Made by a program: the position numbers and the translations under genes. A DNA stretch of 64,000 nt from Psoroptes ovis (Eukaryota > Arthropoda > Arachnida > Sarcoptiformes > Psoroptidae): the NCBI GenBank assembly GCA_002943765.1, contig PQWQ01000002.1, forward strand, positions 992,001 through 1,056,000. The letters run 5' to 3'. The stretch's first letter is position 1. The number at the start of each line of letters is the position of its first letter. The notes under the pieces are model-generated. The model searched no databases. It saw only the letters and a program-made list of their open reading frames with translations, and was not told where the DNA came from. This document shows, piece by piece, positions 46,293 through 59,932 of this stretch.

Positions 46293-47674
46293 TTTTTTTT
46301 TTAAATTCAACTTTTACAAAATACTGTGATATATTTCTATTTTTGAAAATGAGAAAAATTGAAATCATGGCAATGGCGATTCAATGGAAAAAAAATGATT
46401 AGAAAGTCACATGAATTTTTAATTTCTTCCAATTTTTGAAATGAATTTTTAAATGAATTTTAATTTTGTAAAGAAATTTTGAAAAATTGAAAAGTTTCAA
46501 ATTTACACATTGAAAAAAATGGATTCTTTTTCTCGCATTGCATTCAAACAATAGAATTTATATTTAATAATAATTGTATTTCTATCTAAAAATAATGATA
46601 ATAATAATTCATATAAAAAAAAAATTTAAAACATCCGCCCAAATCAGACAATCAATTAATAATTATTATATTAAAAATATTATTTTTTATTTAGCTGATC
46701 AAAAAAATATATTTTGTTGACATATTGTTGTGTATCATTGTATAGATTATTATTATTATTATTATTAACAGATAATTTAAAAATAATGAATGAATGAATG
46801 AATGAATGTTACAACCGTTGTTTTTCATTTCATTTATTTATTTTTATTTTTATTTTTGTTATGATGATGATCGTAATCGTATGTTATAAATATTACTACT
46901 AATCATTACGATAGATATAGAATCAATAAGGATTATAATCATTATTATTATTATCGAAAAAAAATGTGAAATTTGGTAGTAAATTTGATAAAATCAAACA
47001 TATTTTTACGACAACTTTATTCGTTTCTTTTCGATTAAAAAATTCATCTAATTTGCGCACACAATTATTAAGCAAGCAAACAAAATACAATCAAAATATG
47101 TGCCTTTTTTATTTATTGTTATTATCATGATCATGATTATGATATTTTAACTGTCTCTACGTTTTGTCCATCATCATCATCATCCATTGCCTGGTTGTTG
47201 TCCCGGAAATATTTGACCAAAGACATGTTTTTCGTTTTGTTTTTGTTTTGTCTTAATTTATTTTGTAACCATTGTAAACACACAACACACACAAATGTTG
47301 TCAAAAACATATTTGAAAATTTCTTTTTTTTTCTATCATATAATCGAATAAAAATAAAACAAAAAATTTCAAAACAAATTTTGTTAAGATATGTGTGTGT
47401 CCTGAAGGCATTGTTTTGATTTTGATTGACAATTATCGACATTTATTGATTTGAACTTGTGTGTGAAATTGGTAATGAATTTTTTCAAAACGATATAACA
47501 AGAAAAATTTTTAATGTTTTTCATTTTTTTTGAAAAATTTTGTGTGTGCATTCATGTTGTTGGATTGTATATCAAATATTTGATTTTGAAAGTTTGTGGT
47601 GTTTTTTCGAAAATGTTAGAAAGACGTGAAAAAAATTTTTTTTTTCGAAATTAATAATTAATATAAGTATTCAT
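46293..47674. other. Convergent intergenic region (3' ends of Cav1 and the SMYD4-like gene)
   Basis: 3' UTR-like AT-rich sequence with (ATT)n at about 46748-46768. No clear single AATAAA can be assigned to Cav1. A minus-strand small ORF at 47137-47226 (29 aa, MSLVKYFRDNNQ..., five Asp) is noted but not called a gene. Confidence 0.5.
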
Positions 47675-49888
47675 TCATATTGAAAATTGTACTCTTCGTT
47701 TTTGATTTTTTTCATACTGATAAACATCATTTGATAATGATATTATCGATGATGATGATGATGTTAACCAAATCAAACGTTCTCCTTGTTCAATACGTCT
47801 TTTCGCAATGTATTCTAATTTACCATTGTCAGCAAATAGTCGACGTATATTTGATGATGATAATGTTGATTGCTTTTCTCGCTTGAATGGGTCATTAATT
47901 ATTGATTGTAAACCAAACGTACCGAAACCTATGCCAATTTGTTGTGATGGATTTTTTGTTTTCTTAATTGCCATTCGATTATTATTGATGATTGGATTAT
48001 AATTATCGATTGCAATCAATGTGTTCATAATTGATGGTATCAAATATTTCAAATCGCATACATCTATCGATTGGCTACTATCATTTTCATCCATCATATT
48101 TAAATCATATTTCGTCAATTTAAATTGATGTTTAAATATTAATGATAATTGTAATGCTTTCATGAATATATTTTGATAATATATTCTATTCATATCAATC
48201 ATATGCAAATTAAATGTTTTTAATGAATGAAATAACATGTTGTAATAGGCAAACAACTGATATGAATGATGATTAGGCTTTTTCAATATATAATAATATG
48301 CTTGTGCAATTGAAAGTTGTGAAAATTGGACAATTTTACGTATCGGTAATGATGCAAACATATCATAACATAGTGCCATTTGTTGATCCTTTAATAATTG
48401 ATCGAATAAACATTTAGTTGATAAACAACATGTTTTCGAATGATTTTCACGTGACATTTCCATACAAATTGAATCACAATAAACAACTTCAATGCAATTA
48501 GGACAAGGAAAAAAACGATAAGCCAGTCGACGATTACAATTAGAACAATATTCATAATCATTACATTTATCTGGCAACATTGTCATGATCATTTCATAGA
48601 ATATTTTTTCACGTTCATTAAATGTACGGCCAGCAATTAAATTTCCATGATCATCGATCAAAACGTTTGTCGAATCAGCAAATATGTTGCTATGATTTAA
48701 TCTTTTTTCCTGAAATCAATGAATAAAATAATGATTCATCATTCTTATCAGTATTTTCTTCGTATTATTATTATTGAAAATTAGTCAAGTGACTGGAATT
48801 AATTCCGAGCTTATCGTTTAATAATTTTTAAAAAAAATATTCTCACATACCTCTGGATGATGTGACACGAAATGATTATGATTCTCTTTGATTTTTTGAT
48901 ATAAATTTTCAAATATCAAATTTTCCATATTTTCATTCGATATTTGTAATTGTTCATAAATTGAACGTAATTCTCCAGCAAATAAATTCGGTTTCATCAA
49001 AGAAAGAATTTTCAATTTTTGAAAAAAATATTCAGCTTTTTCTAAATTTTCTTTCGTAAATTTTTTTCCTGATACTAAATCAGGATTATTGATTGATTTG
49101 TTAGCTAAACGATAGAAACTAATCGTGGCTAATTTTAATAATTTTCCATATATCACTAATTTTCCATCATCATCATCATCGTTGTAAGTGTTAATTTTAT
49201 AAAAATCATTGAATGAAAATAATAGCCATTCAAGATCATGTGATGCATTAACAAAATTATGATTAACAAAAAATATTTCGGCTCTATGTCTAATAGCATC
49301 GAATAAATTAGTTTTTAATTCATTCGATACGTAAATTATACACTGTGATTTTTTTTTGAACAAGAAAAAAGCGCAGAATAAATAAACATTCATTATACTA
49401 TCATCATCAAATCACTATTTTCATACCTTATTTATATATGAAAGTGTTGTATGATAGTCTTCATGATGTTCCATCATTGCACAATTACAATATTCAATCG
49501 CTTTATGATCATTTTTTTGATTCATTGTTTTTATATTTGATATGATTCTTTTGACATCATGATCGATGATTTTGAACTTTTTCACTAATGATCTGTTACT
49601 AATGTCATTATTATTATTATCATAATCATTATTATTATTGTTACATTCAAAAAATTCGTTTAACAAAACATTAAAACTGATTCTATTATCATTTTTGTGA
49701 TTATGACTACTATTAATACGAATGTCATTGTTTATTTGATCGATTTGATTATCATCAACATTTTTTCTATTAAAAATATTACTGATAATAGCTCGACAAG
49801 ACAAATCATTTTGATTAAATAATTTTTGTATTAAATTATTACTATTGTTTCTAAAATTTTCATTAATATTTGATTCATTTGATGATGA

Positions 49889-49919
<31 letters not shown>

Positions 49920-50089
49920 GATTCAAAATCATTTTCGTTTAATTTTTGATTATTGTAAATATTATTTTTATGTTCATCATAATCAGTGTTTGAAAAGGAT
50001 ACATTATAATTAATTAAATCATCATTTTCCAAGTTAGTTTTCGACATATTTTCATCAGTAACAATTCGCATCATTTGTAATTTGGACAT
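47675..50089 (-). CDS. SMYD4-like TPR/MYND/SET-domain protein, 729 aa, 3 exons
   Basis: Exons (minus): 50089-49427, 49342-48851 and 48709-47675. Both introns are GT-AG in phase 0. The ATG at 50089 follows an AT-rich leader. The first 160 residues are Asn/His-rich. The TPR-like part spans the first junction (SYINK-CIIYVSNELKTNLFDA). The MYND zinc finger is at residues about 440-479 (CSNCNRR, CPNC, VVYCDSICM, HSKTC). Order and length fit SMYD4, a SET/MYND lysine methyltransferase family linked to chromatin regulation. The SET core is eroded: where the family has an NHSC motif the sequence reads SIINDPF, and the post-SET cysteines are absent. Methyltransferase activity is therefore doubtful. Confidence 0.82.
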
Positions 50090-50484
50090 TTTTTTACAAA
50101 TTTCGATTAAATAATAATAAAATAGGCTTTTACTTTGATGGAAAATTGAAAAGGGAAAAATTGACTTTTTTTATATAAAATATAAATTTATTAATTCACA
50201 AAAAAATTAATTAAATTTTCATTATTTAAAATTCTAATTAAAAATTAATCAAAGAATAAATGAGAGAAATTTTTTTTTTTTTTTTGAATAATTCGAAATG
50301 CAAAAATTGTCCGCCATCTGATGATGTGATTAAGCGATGATTGAATAATAATTCATTTTAGGTCAATTATATTACAAAATTGCGAGAATTCAGTGGTTTT
50401 TTTTTTTGCTTAATTGAATAGGATTGCATCAAATCATGAACATCACATTTTGATTATTTATAATCATTATTTTTTTGATGAAGA

Positions 50485-52134
50485 TCATTGTTCTTGCATC
50501 ATATGTTGTTCTAATAGTCCATCTTTTTGTTTGCCTGTTTTTTCTTTGTTGGAAAATTGTTGTTGCTGCTGTTGTTTATCATCAATTATTTCATTATCTT
50601 TATTCGATTTTTTGACCAAATTATCATTATTCTGATTATCTAACAAAACAGGTGAATTCGTTGCGGCTGCTGGGAAATTAGTGGGTGTCTGTATTGAAAA
50701 TGTAGAAAAATCTCTTGGTATTTGTCCGAAAATATTACCTCCACCACCATAAATCAAATGACGATTTTGTTGATTGTTATTATTATAAGCAAATGGGCCA
50801 TAGTGATCGAAATGTAAACCACCACCATTAAAACTACCTAAACTACTGGCGAATTCATCTTCATTATCCAATATTTCATCATCAATTTGTGGACGATATG
50901 AAAAATTGACTGCACCACGTAAACTTGAATTGAATAAATTTGTCGGTCGTGTTAATGGTACAATTGAACGATTTGCATTGGTTGATGATTCAACACCTGC
51001 TGTTGTTGTGACTAATGCAGATGAAACAGAATTCGTGGTACTGACCGCTAAAAAGGGTGACAAGAATATGAAATAAACAAGTGGAGTAAAGAATGTAAAA
51101 TAGAGATATGTTGTTGCATCAACCACACATAATCCTTCTTGAACGCCTAGATAAAATACTAATGCACCGATCGCTTGTATTGAATTGAGTAATGATAATG
51201 TTGCCGCATAAAAATAAAATGACTTTTTTGCTAAATTGATCGGGTAAAAGTCAATAAGTTATTTCAAAACCTTATTTTAAAAATTATATATTTACTTGGT
51301 AATAAAAGACGATGGCGACATGGTAACCATGGTAATAATACAACAATTAAATAAATGAAAAATGATAGGAAACATGTTGCAAACCAGAATATCATACCAC
51401 CGTGACCAAATAAATAATATGATTTTGAATGTATATAAAATGATGAATCAGGCGCAATTATTTCGAATGAGCCTTGACATATTGAATATAATAATGACAC
51501 AATTAATGTTATTGTCAATATACGTCTAATTGATTGTCTGACATCAAGATGACCGGCAAATAGGCCAAACACCAATACAGATATTTCGGTTGATAATAGA
51601 AAAAATCTCACAATCACCCAGAATATCTATCATTTGGATGCGATTCAAATAAATAAAATAAATTAATTTCTGAACATTGACCATTTCATTACATACCTTA
51701 TCAATTAGATCACCACCATATGTATGTACTTTCATTATTGATGATATTATACAACGTATCTGCGAAACAATGATGCATAAATAAATGAATATATAAAAAT
51801 TTCTTAATATTGGAAAATTTTTCAATTGTCGTACACGATCTTTTGATGATTGTGAATGCCATATCATGTATAATAGAAATATTAAATTCGGAATAAATAT
51901 GATTAGATCCCAAATATGTATGCTACAAAGAAAAAATTGAAAAATCACATGAAAATAATTGAAATTAATTTCTAAAGTTCAAAGTAATATTCACCTAGTA
52001 TCACTGATTTCTTTATAAAGAATAATTTTACATAAATGTAAATCATCAACAAATACATCATGATTATTGATTATCAAATTGGTCATATTAGAATTTAAAC
52101 GATTATGTAAAAAATGTATTGTTTTGTTTGACAT
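50485..52134 (-). CDS. TPRA1 (TPRA40/GPR175)-like seven-helix membrane protein, 480 aa, 4 exons
   Basis: Exons (minus): 52134-51995, 51922-51697, 51626-51296 and 51230-50485. Introns are 57-72 nt, GT-AG, phases 2, 0 and 1, total 1443 nt. The product starts MSNKTIHFLH. Signature stretches of the family include IHIWDLIIFIPNLIFLLYM, YGGDLIDK-IFWVIVRFFLL, FGHGGMIFWF, LLPTKKSFYFYA and CVVDATTYLYFTFF. About seven hydrophobic helices lie in residues 47-330. The C-terminal 180 residues are Asn/Gln/Gly-rich, with a Gln run. Vertebrate TPRA1 is an orphan GPCR-like protein; its function here is unknown. It sits 395 bp upstream of the SMYD4-like gene on the same strand. Confidence 0.9.
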
Positions 52135-53774
52135 TTTTTATTTTCTCTTTTTTTAATTATCTTCGTGTATTTGACAATTGAAAAAATATTTTAAATTTTT
52201 ATCAAAAACATAAACAACCTCAAACCATGTCAATATACGAATTTAGCTTCCATCGATTAAATGAATAAATAAAAAAACAAATTCTAAAATCGGTATCAAA
52301 TTTCGGTGTCGATGCCACAGAAAAAACTAAATAATAATAAAATCAATCAAACTATTTGGTTTAATTGAATTTTTTTTTTTTTGAAGCAAAATGAAATGAA
52401 TTGGTTTTGTTTTTGTTTATTTTTTTTGCTTCAAAAATTTCCTACGTCCTGTCATTTATGAATTTTTCCCCGAAAAAAAAAAATTATTTTCATTTTCTTC
52501 GCTGCTCTTTGTTGTGTTCATTTTATTTTTGTTTATTTTCAAATTGTTTGCTTACGACGACGACAACAACAATCATCATCAGACTAATTGCGTTTTTAAA
52601 AATATATTTGACATAATAACGCGCATATTTGTAAGTAGAAAAGTATTGAAAAAAAGTGTTAGGAAAAGAGAAAACAACAACAACAACAATACAAGCGAAA
52701 CACATAAAAACTACGCCATCACCAGAAATCAAATATCAAAATAATAAAATAAAAACAAATAAAAAATTCGTCATATGAAGTAATCATAAAATTTAAATTG
52801 AAAATCGTAACATTATAAATTTGATATTGGTTATTGAACAGAAAAAAATTAAACAATAATTGATCTTTGTTTTTGATTATCAACATTTGTGATCATAAAA
52901 AAAAATTTATTTGGTTCAAATTCATATCATTCAATTGATAGATGATTTCCAGTCATAGATAGCTAAAGTATCATCTGTTTTTTTAATTTTTTTTTTTTTT
53001 TGACCAATTTAATCGATACACTTTGACAAAATATATTGTTTATCTTACATCTCTCCCTATTTTCACATGTCATTCAATTTTTATTTTATCAGTGTCAAAA
53101 GATTTGAAAAAAATTCATGTTTTCAATCAAAATTGATTTCTATTTAATTGTTGTTTTCAAACTGAAATCTATGTGAAATCATTAAATTCCTGTTTCATTT
53201 ATAGTTCATTTGTCTTATTAAATTATTGTTTTATTTGTTCTGTTTTCCCGAATTATTTTCAATTCAAGGTATTGTTGCTCTTGTTTCATTTTTATTTGAA
53301 TTGTGAAATTTTAAAAAAATGAATAAAATTTGATGTACAGCGATGATTATAATCATAATCAATCAATCAATCGATTGATTGTGATTTTCATATTTGAATT
53401 GTTGAAATATGTTTGGCTGTAAAAGAAACCACCCACAAATGTGTTTTTTTTTGCTATTGATTTTGATCAGCAAATTTTTTTTTTCATTTTCATTTTACTC
53501 ATTTGTTGTTTATTGATCGTTGATGATGTTTTTACATTGAATTTTTTTTTTTAATTTTTCATCCTATTTCAACCTAATTTTATTTTCGTTTTGTTTTTTA
53601 TTTTAGATTTCATTGAATTTCGGTCATCATAACTATTTTTTAGTGATTCATATTTTTTTCTATTAATCATCGACTGAAGATTATAATTTACAATTGAAAT
53701 TATTGAATGTTTGCTTTGTCTTTCGTTTTGATTGAATTTCTGATATCTACAATTATTATTTAAATTAAAAAATC
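52135..53774. other. Divergent intergenic region between TPRA1-like and Rab7
   Basis: 1.6 kb between two head-to-head genes, presumably holding both promoters and Rab7 5' UTR. No conserved motif could be assigned. The short ORFs here are low-complexity. Confidence 0.5.
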
Positions 53775-54533
53775 ATGGCATTTAATAAAAAAGCATTGTT
53801 GAAAGTCATTATTCTTGGTGATAGCGGGTATGTTCTTTTATTTTATTTCTAAAGATTTTTTTTAATGTTTCTTATTTTTTATAATGATTTAGTGTTGGAA
53901 AAACTTCATTAATGAATCAATATGTGAATCATAAATTTTCCAATCAATATAAAGCAACAATTGGTGCAGATTTTCTCACCAAAGAAGTAATTGTTGAAGA
54001 TCGTCTTGTTACAATGCAAATATGGGATACGGCTGGACAAGAACGTTTTCAATCTTTGGGTGTTGCATTCTATCGTGGTGCCGATTGTTGTGTTTTGGTT
54101 TATGATGTAACATCACCTGGATCATTCAAATCATTAGATTCTTGGCGTGATGAATTTTTAATTCAAGCATCACCAAGAGATCCTGAAAATTTTCCATTCG
54201 TTGTCATTGGCAATAAAGTAGATTTGGAAAATCGTGCTGTAAGTTCTTTACATTTTTTTTTTGTAATTCAAGCATAATTTTTCTTCAATTTTACTCTATA
54301 TACTGTAGGTATCAACAAAACGTGCTTTAGGCTGGTGTCAAAGTAAAAATAACATTCCATACTTTGAAACAAGCGCAAAAGAAGCACTTAATGTTGATCA
54401 AGCATTCTTGACTGTTGCTAAAAATGGTTTAGCACAAGAAACTGAAGTTGAATTATATAATTCAGAATTTCCTGATAAAATTAATCTTTCACAAGACCAA
54501 AATCAACAACGAAATGATAGCTGTTCATGTTAA
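53775..54533 (+). CDS. Rab7: Small GTPase Rab7, 207 aa, 3 exons
   Basis: Exons: 53775-53827, 53893-54238 and 54309-54533, total 624 nt, giving exactly the usual Rab7 length of 207 aa. Starts MAFNKKALLKVIILGDSG. GTP-binding motifs are all intact: P-loop GDSGVGKT (split by intron 1), switch I ATIGADF, DTAGQE, NKVD and ETSAK. The Rab7-type segment ASPRDPENFPF is present. The C-terminus CSC is a double-geranylgeranylation signal. Rab7 directs late endosome-lysosome and autophagosome traffic on the cytosolic face of these membranes. Nothing unusual is seen. Confidence 0.97.
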
Positions 54534-54732
54534 AACAACAACAACAACATTATTTGTTTATCGAAAGTAAAAGAATTTCAATTATGAAAAAAATTAATTT
54601 TTTTTAAACGATGTACTAAAATTTCGAAAGTAAAACATAATATTTTATTGAAAATGTTTGTAAACACAAATCAACATACAAAGAATGAAAAAAAACACCC
54701 CATCATCATTGAACAAAAAACTAAACATTTTT

Positions 54733-54738
54733 AATAAA
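54733..54738 (+). terminator. Candidate polyadenylation signal of Rab7
   Basis: AATAAA 200 nt after the Rab7 stop codon, in AT-rich sequence. Confidence 0.4.
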
Positions 54739-54966
54739 AGAGAAAAATTATTGAATATTGATAATAATATTGGATCCCAAAAACAAAAAACAACAACTAA
54801 ATAATTACAATCATTCATTCATAAATGATGATTAATTTCTCCAACAGTTCTTTTTATATTTTTTTTCAAAACATAATAATTATCACCTATTGATTACCCA
54901 CAACGAATCATATTGATTATATTTATATACAAAAATATAAATATACAAAAGAAAAATATTTTCGAA

Positions 54967-55005
<39 letters not shown>

Positions 55006-56002
55006 ATTCTCTCGTTATTATTAATATTACTATTACTATTATTGATATTTTCACTATTATTAATTATTTGTCATAATTTTTTTTAATTAATTAATTAAAT
55101 AATTCAAATCATAAGGGAAAAAAGAAACAAACAAACAAAACAATTGCTAATAATGATGATGATGGAGTGAATTTTTGTTTTTTTTTCTGTTTTAGTTCAA
55201 AATATGTAAAATATTGAAATTGAAAATTATCAAAATAAAAAAAAAAATTCCGAGCAAATAAAAAAATTGTCATCTTGTTCCTGTTTCTTTTGCTATATTG
55301 AATATTGCATATGATCAACAAGTAGTATGATGTCTGCATGTGTGATGTGTAAAATTTGTTTGCTTTTTATAAATGGTTGATTCGATCAAATGATTCATTG
55401 ATTTGATCATTGAAACTAAATATTTTGTTTAAATCGATTGTTGATGATTGATTGATTGTTGCTTAGTTTTTTTTTAGATACATTTATCGTTCAAATGATA
55501 TAAAAAATCATTGATTATTGCCTGCATGTTGCAAACTAATATTTTTTTTTTTTTGTTTCCAATTTTTTCATTCACTCTCTATTTGCATGTGTGCTTATGT
55601 GTGTGCGTGTGACGACTATGCTGTTTGTGTTTTTAATGTTGCCTCGATATAAGCATATATGTGAGATTCAATGATTACAATCAAGCAATCAACAACAGGC
55701 AAAAATAATGAATAAATAAATAAATAAAACTTGAAATGATGAAAAGCAAAACAGTAAAAATATATTTGCAACATTAAATCATTATTTACGAGTACATGAA
55801 TGATTTTTTAAAATGATAATTTTATTGTTTAAATTAATGATATGAATGAAAAAAAGAAGAAAAGAAAAAACGCTGGTGGTTATTGAATAATATAATTATT
55901 ATTATTCGAAAATGAATGAAATTCTGATCTGATTTTCGATTGATTATTTTTTTCAATTTCTTCAAATAAAAAATTTATTCATCAAAACATCAATAATAAA
56001 GA
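54739..56002. other. Intergenic region between Rab7 and the ITFG1-like gene
   Basis: AT-rich with microsatellites; no gene recognised. The minus-strand ORF 55109-55339 is low-complexity and not credible. Confidence 0.5.
54971..55003. repeat. (CT)n microsatellite
   Basis: About 16 perfect CT units. Confidence 0.9.
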
Positions 56003-58317
56003 ATGACATTATCATCAATTTTAAATTCAATTTTTAAACAATTTTTGTATATAATTGGAATTTTATTATTTTTTTCATTAATATTCGTATTACGTTCACA
56101 AATAACTAAAACAATTGAATCATCATCATCATCGCAAACAGCAACAGCATTTGATGATATAAAAATATTGAATAATGATTCAATAAATTTTATACAATCA
56201 CGTAATGCCGAAAATGATAATTATAATTTTATTAATTTTATGACAACAAACAATAAAAATAATCATAATAATAGATCATCATCGTTAAAGTTATCACCAT
56301 TATCATCTGCAAATTTAAATTATGAAAATTTTTTCCATTCATCTAAATCAAAATTTTTAGTACCAGAAACAATACATTTACCATTCAATTCTCCATCGAC
56401 AATTGAAGATATAAATGCCATACCGATTGCATATGGTGATTTTGATTCAGATAAATATACTGATATATTTATGTTGAGTAATCATGGCAAGAACATTCAC
56501 CTGCTGAAAGGCTATTCATGTGTCGATGGCCGCACAATATTAACATTTTTTGGTTCACGTCGTTGTTTATCGATTGTCAGAAATTTTCATTGCAATCTAA
56601 ATGATAGAAAAATTTATAATCTAGTTGCCACTGATTTTACTGGCCATATGCAACAAGATTTATTGATAACCATCGAATCGAGCACAAAAGCAAATCATTA
56701 TGAAATTGTTCTAGTCATTAATGATAATAATTTTGACAATAATAATGAAACAACATTATTATCATCATCATTATCGTCTGAATTCAATTGTGATTCGCAA
56801 AAAAATATTGTTCTAATCAACAATGCTATAAGTGAACCATTCATTTTAGGTAAATTTCTTTTTATGATTAAATTTATTAAATTCTATGCTAATTCAAATA
56901 TTCTGAAAAATCCATAGATTATGATGGTGATATGATCTCTGATTTTATAGTCGAAACTGATAATTGTTCATTACAATTGGTACTGGGTGGAAACTTTGAT
57001 AATGATAATGATATAGAAACGATAAAATCGAATAATTTCATATGTTTATCACAAATGACCAAGATAAAGCATTTAGCTAAGCAACATTCAAGTGGCTTTT
57101 TGAATTTGAATTCATATCTAATCAACATGACACCTGATTTATTCATAAATGGTCAGAATGAATTTGAATATATTTATAATATACCAGGAGAAGGTTTTCA
57201 ACCGAATACGAATGATGAGAATTTATACAAATTTCCTGAAAATAAATTACGCGGACAATCAGCATTCGTTGATTTAAATTATGATGGCCACCTAGAACAT
57301 CTGATACCGATATGTTTGGATGATGATGATGTCAAATCTTTTAAAGATTGTAAACAATCAAATTTAATGGCATTCGATGAAGAATCAAGACAATGGTTTC
57401 CAATTCTAGAAAATGAAACATTGAATTCACAAGAAAATCATTCATTAACATTTTCTGGTAGTGATTTAATTTATGATTATATAAATATTCCAGTTACTTT
57501 ACACATTGGTGATATCGATTATGATGGTTATCCAGATTTTGCAACAATGTTGTATGATTTCAATTCCAAAAAAACTGTTGCTGCAATATTTTTGAATAAA
57601 CAGTCAGTACATTCAAATAATACATGGAATCGAGTGTTTAAATTGGATTGGATTAGCGATTATTCAGACAATGTTCGTATGGTCAGCTTATTCGATATAT
57701 TTAATAATGGTCGACTAAATTTATTAATCACAACCGAAGATTCTAAAACAAAAGCATTGAAATTACATACATATGATTATTATGTTGAAAAGTCATTGTA
57801 TTTTAGTTTTTTACGTGCAAATGTAATTTCTGGTCTATGTACTGATAAACATGATGAGCATCAATGTCCACAACATCTTGCATATGGTGGCACTCCGCCT
57901 GGTGCAATGGTTTGTTTTGCTGGTCCATATTCAAATGATCATTGTTGTGCGGTGCAAATGAGTCAAACGGCACACTTTGCCCTTCAACCGCCATATATAA
58001 TTTTTGGATTAGGCGATGTTTTAAATGTTATCAATGATTTAACCATATCGATTGCAAATGGTCAAAATTCAGAAAGAGTACGTAAATGGAATGAAATTAT
58101 ACCAGGATCAAAATTAGTGATTGTACCATATGAACCGGATCAAATGAAAAACTGGGAAATACGTGTATTTATTAATATGAGCATCTATTCATTGGTAGTA
58201 TTATTATTCATATTATTATTATGTCTAATTTTAACATGTGCCATTATTATTTTACATTTTCGGGAGAAAAAAGAAGATCGTGTTGATCATCAACAATATC
58301 GTAATGCATGGTTATGA
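56003..58317 (+). CDS. ITFG1/TIP (linkin)-like FG-GAP membrane protein, 748 aa, 2 exons
   Basis: Exons 56003-56849 and 56918-58317, joined by a 68-nt GT-AG intron in phase 1 to give EPFILDYDGDMISDF. A hydrophobic segment at residues about 10-30 (FLYIIGILLFFSLIFVL) is a signal or anchor. FG-GAP/Ca-binding-like motifs follow: YGDFDSDKYTDIF, VDLNYDGHLEH and IGDIDYDGYPDF. The conserved C-terminal ectodomain has GGTPPGAMVCF and several cysteines. Near the end is a transmembrane helix (SLVVLLFILLLCLILTC) with a short basic tail. The family (T-cell immunomodulatory protein; linkin in worms) is a single-pass surface protein with a beta-propeller implicated in cell adhesion. It is longer than usual owing to Asn/Ser-rich N-terminal inserts. 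Confidence 0.9.
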
Positions 58318-59929
58318 ATTACGATTTAATCGAAAAAAAAATCCATTCATAATTATAATTTTTTAATTTATTGATTTTGATTATCAAATAAATTTTTACC
58401 AAAAAAAAAAAATTTGAAAATTATTTCATTTTCCAAGTCTACAGATGGCAACATTGTAATGCAATGAATGATGGTCTATGACTAATAATTTTCAATGCGC
58501 GAATTTAAAATTTTTCAAGTTGAATTTTTACATTTTTCTCAAGTTTTCAAAATTTTTTATGAAAATGAACAAAAATTTTTGTTTCGTTTGCTTACGTGTG
58601 TTTAATATTAATTGAACATATTATTTTAGTTTCATTTGAAAGTAAAACAACGCTAATAATTTAATATTAATAGCGTTTGAGATTTGTTTGATCAACACAG
58701 TGATTTCGTATAATATTCTCCAACACCACCACCTAATAACTTGGCTTATTTTCCATTGAAATTTTTCATCAAAAAGAAGAAAAAATAAAAAATTGACTAA
58801 ATTTTGTCCTTAGTGAATTTAATTTAACTTTATTTTTTGTGGGTGATGATCAACAACCACCAACCATTTTAATAATAATCACAATAATAATAGTTTGTTA
58901 ATCATTAATTATGTATTTTTACATTAAAACCTTTGAATTCAGTAACAACTAAAAGTTTCAAGTTTTTGTTTGTTGTTAATCAAGTTATTTAATTATTAAT
59001 ATATGTGAACAAATAATAATGATAATAATAATAATCACTGTAACAAAATAGCAATCGTTATTTATTTTTTCATCGTTTTTACACTTCATGATCATCAACG
59101 AAAAAAATGGTAAATTCAATTTAATCAACCGAAGTAAAAACGAATCAAATAAATTTATTATTCACATTATTTGCGTTGGTAGGCATCAGGTATGTTTAAC
59201 AATATGAAATTAAACAGTAGAAAATTTATCTTAATTTTTTCTAAATTAAAAAAATTAATGAATTCTTGATGATGATCGTGGTGAACTAATAAAGCAGAAT
59301 GCATTTGTTATCAAGTCATATAATAAATAGTGTAAAAAATCCAATTTATTTTCGTATGAGTATAAAATAAATTTTAAAAGATGTACCCAGAAATAACATC
59401 TGTGTATTTCAATTGTAGTAATATTATTATTATCATTATTATTATTTGAAAATAATGAGAATAAACCACAAGTGAATGATTAATAAAAAAAACGAGATAA
59501 TAAAATATAAAATGAATAGAATAAAAAATGAAAAATAAAAGCCTGTAATACAACACAATTGAATGAAGCACATATGAAACAGTAACATATTCCCTTGACG
59601 ATGGTTCATTACACAACATTTGAAGTTTTATTTTATTTTATTTCTTCACCATTTTTCGAGTTTATTACAAGCGTATCATCATCATCATCATCATCATCGC
59701 TGATATAAATGATTGTCTATTTAATACTTGTTATGAAATTGAATTTTCGATTTATTAAAAAAACTAAAAATGAAAATAAAACGACCAGTTAGTTATGAAT
59801 AATTAATAATGAAAATATCCGCAATATTATTAACCGAAATAGCGAAAAAAAGCGAGATTCACACACTGATTTATCTTTGATGATGATGATCAAAAAAAAA
59901 AAAGATTCATTCATAAATGATTCATTTGA
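58318..59929. other. Intergenic AT-rich region
   Basis: 3' flank of the ITFG1-like gene and host DNA up to the truncated gypsy element; no gene recognised. An (ATC)n tract lies at about 59676-59698. Confidence 0.5.
58387..58392 (+). terminator. Candidate polyadenylation signal of the ITFG1-like gene
   Basis: AATAAA 70 nt after the stop codon, followed within 10 nt by an A run. Confidence 0.5.
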
Positions 59930-59932
59930 ATT

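Noticed and set aside
2375..58452. Shared CAGATGGCAAC at 2375-2385 and 58442-58452, and CAGATGGC on the minus strand at 50313-50320
   Set aside because: An 11-base match in 64 kb is not significant by itself, and the three sites have no common position relative to genes.
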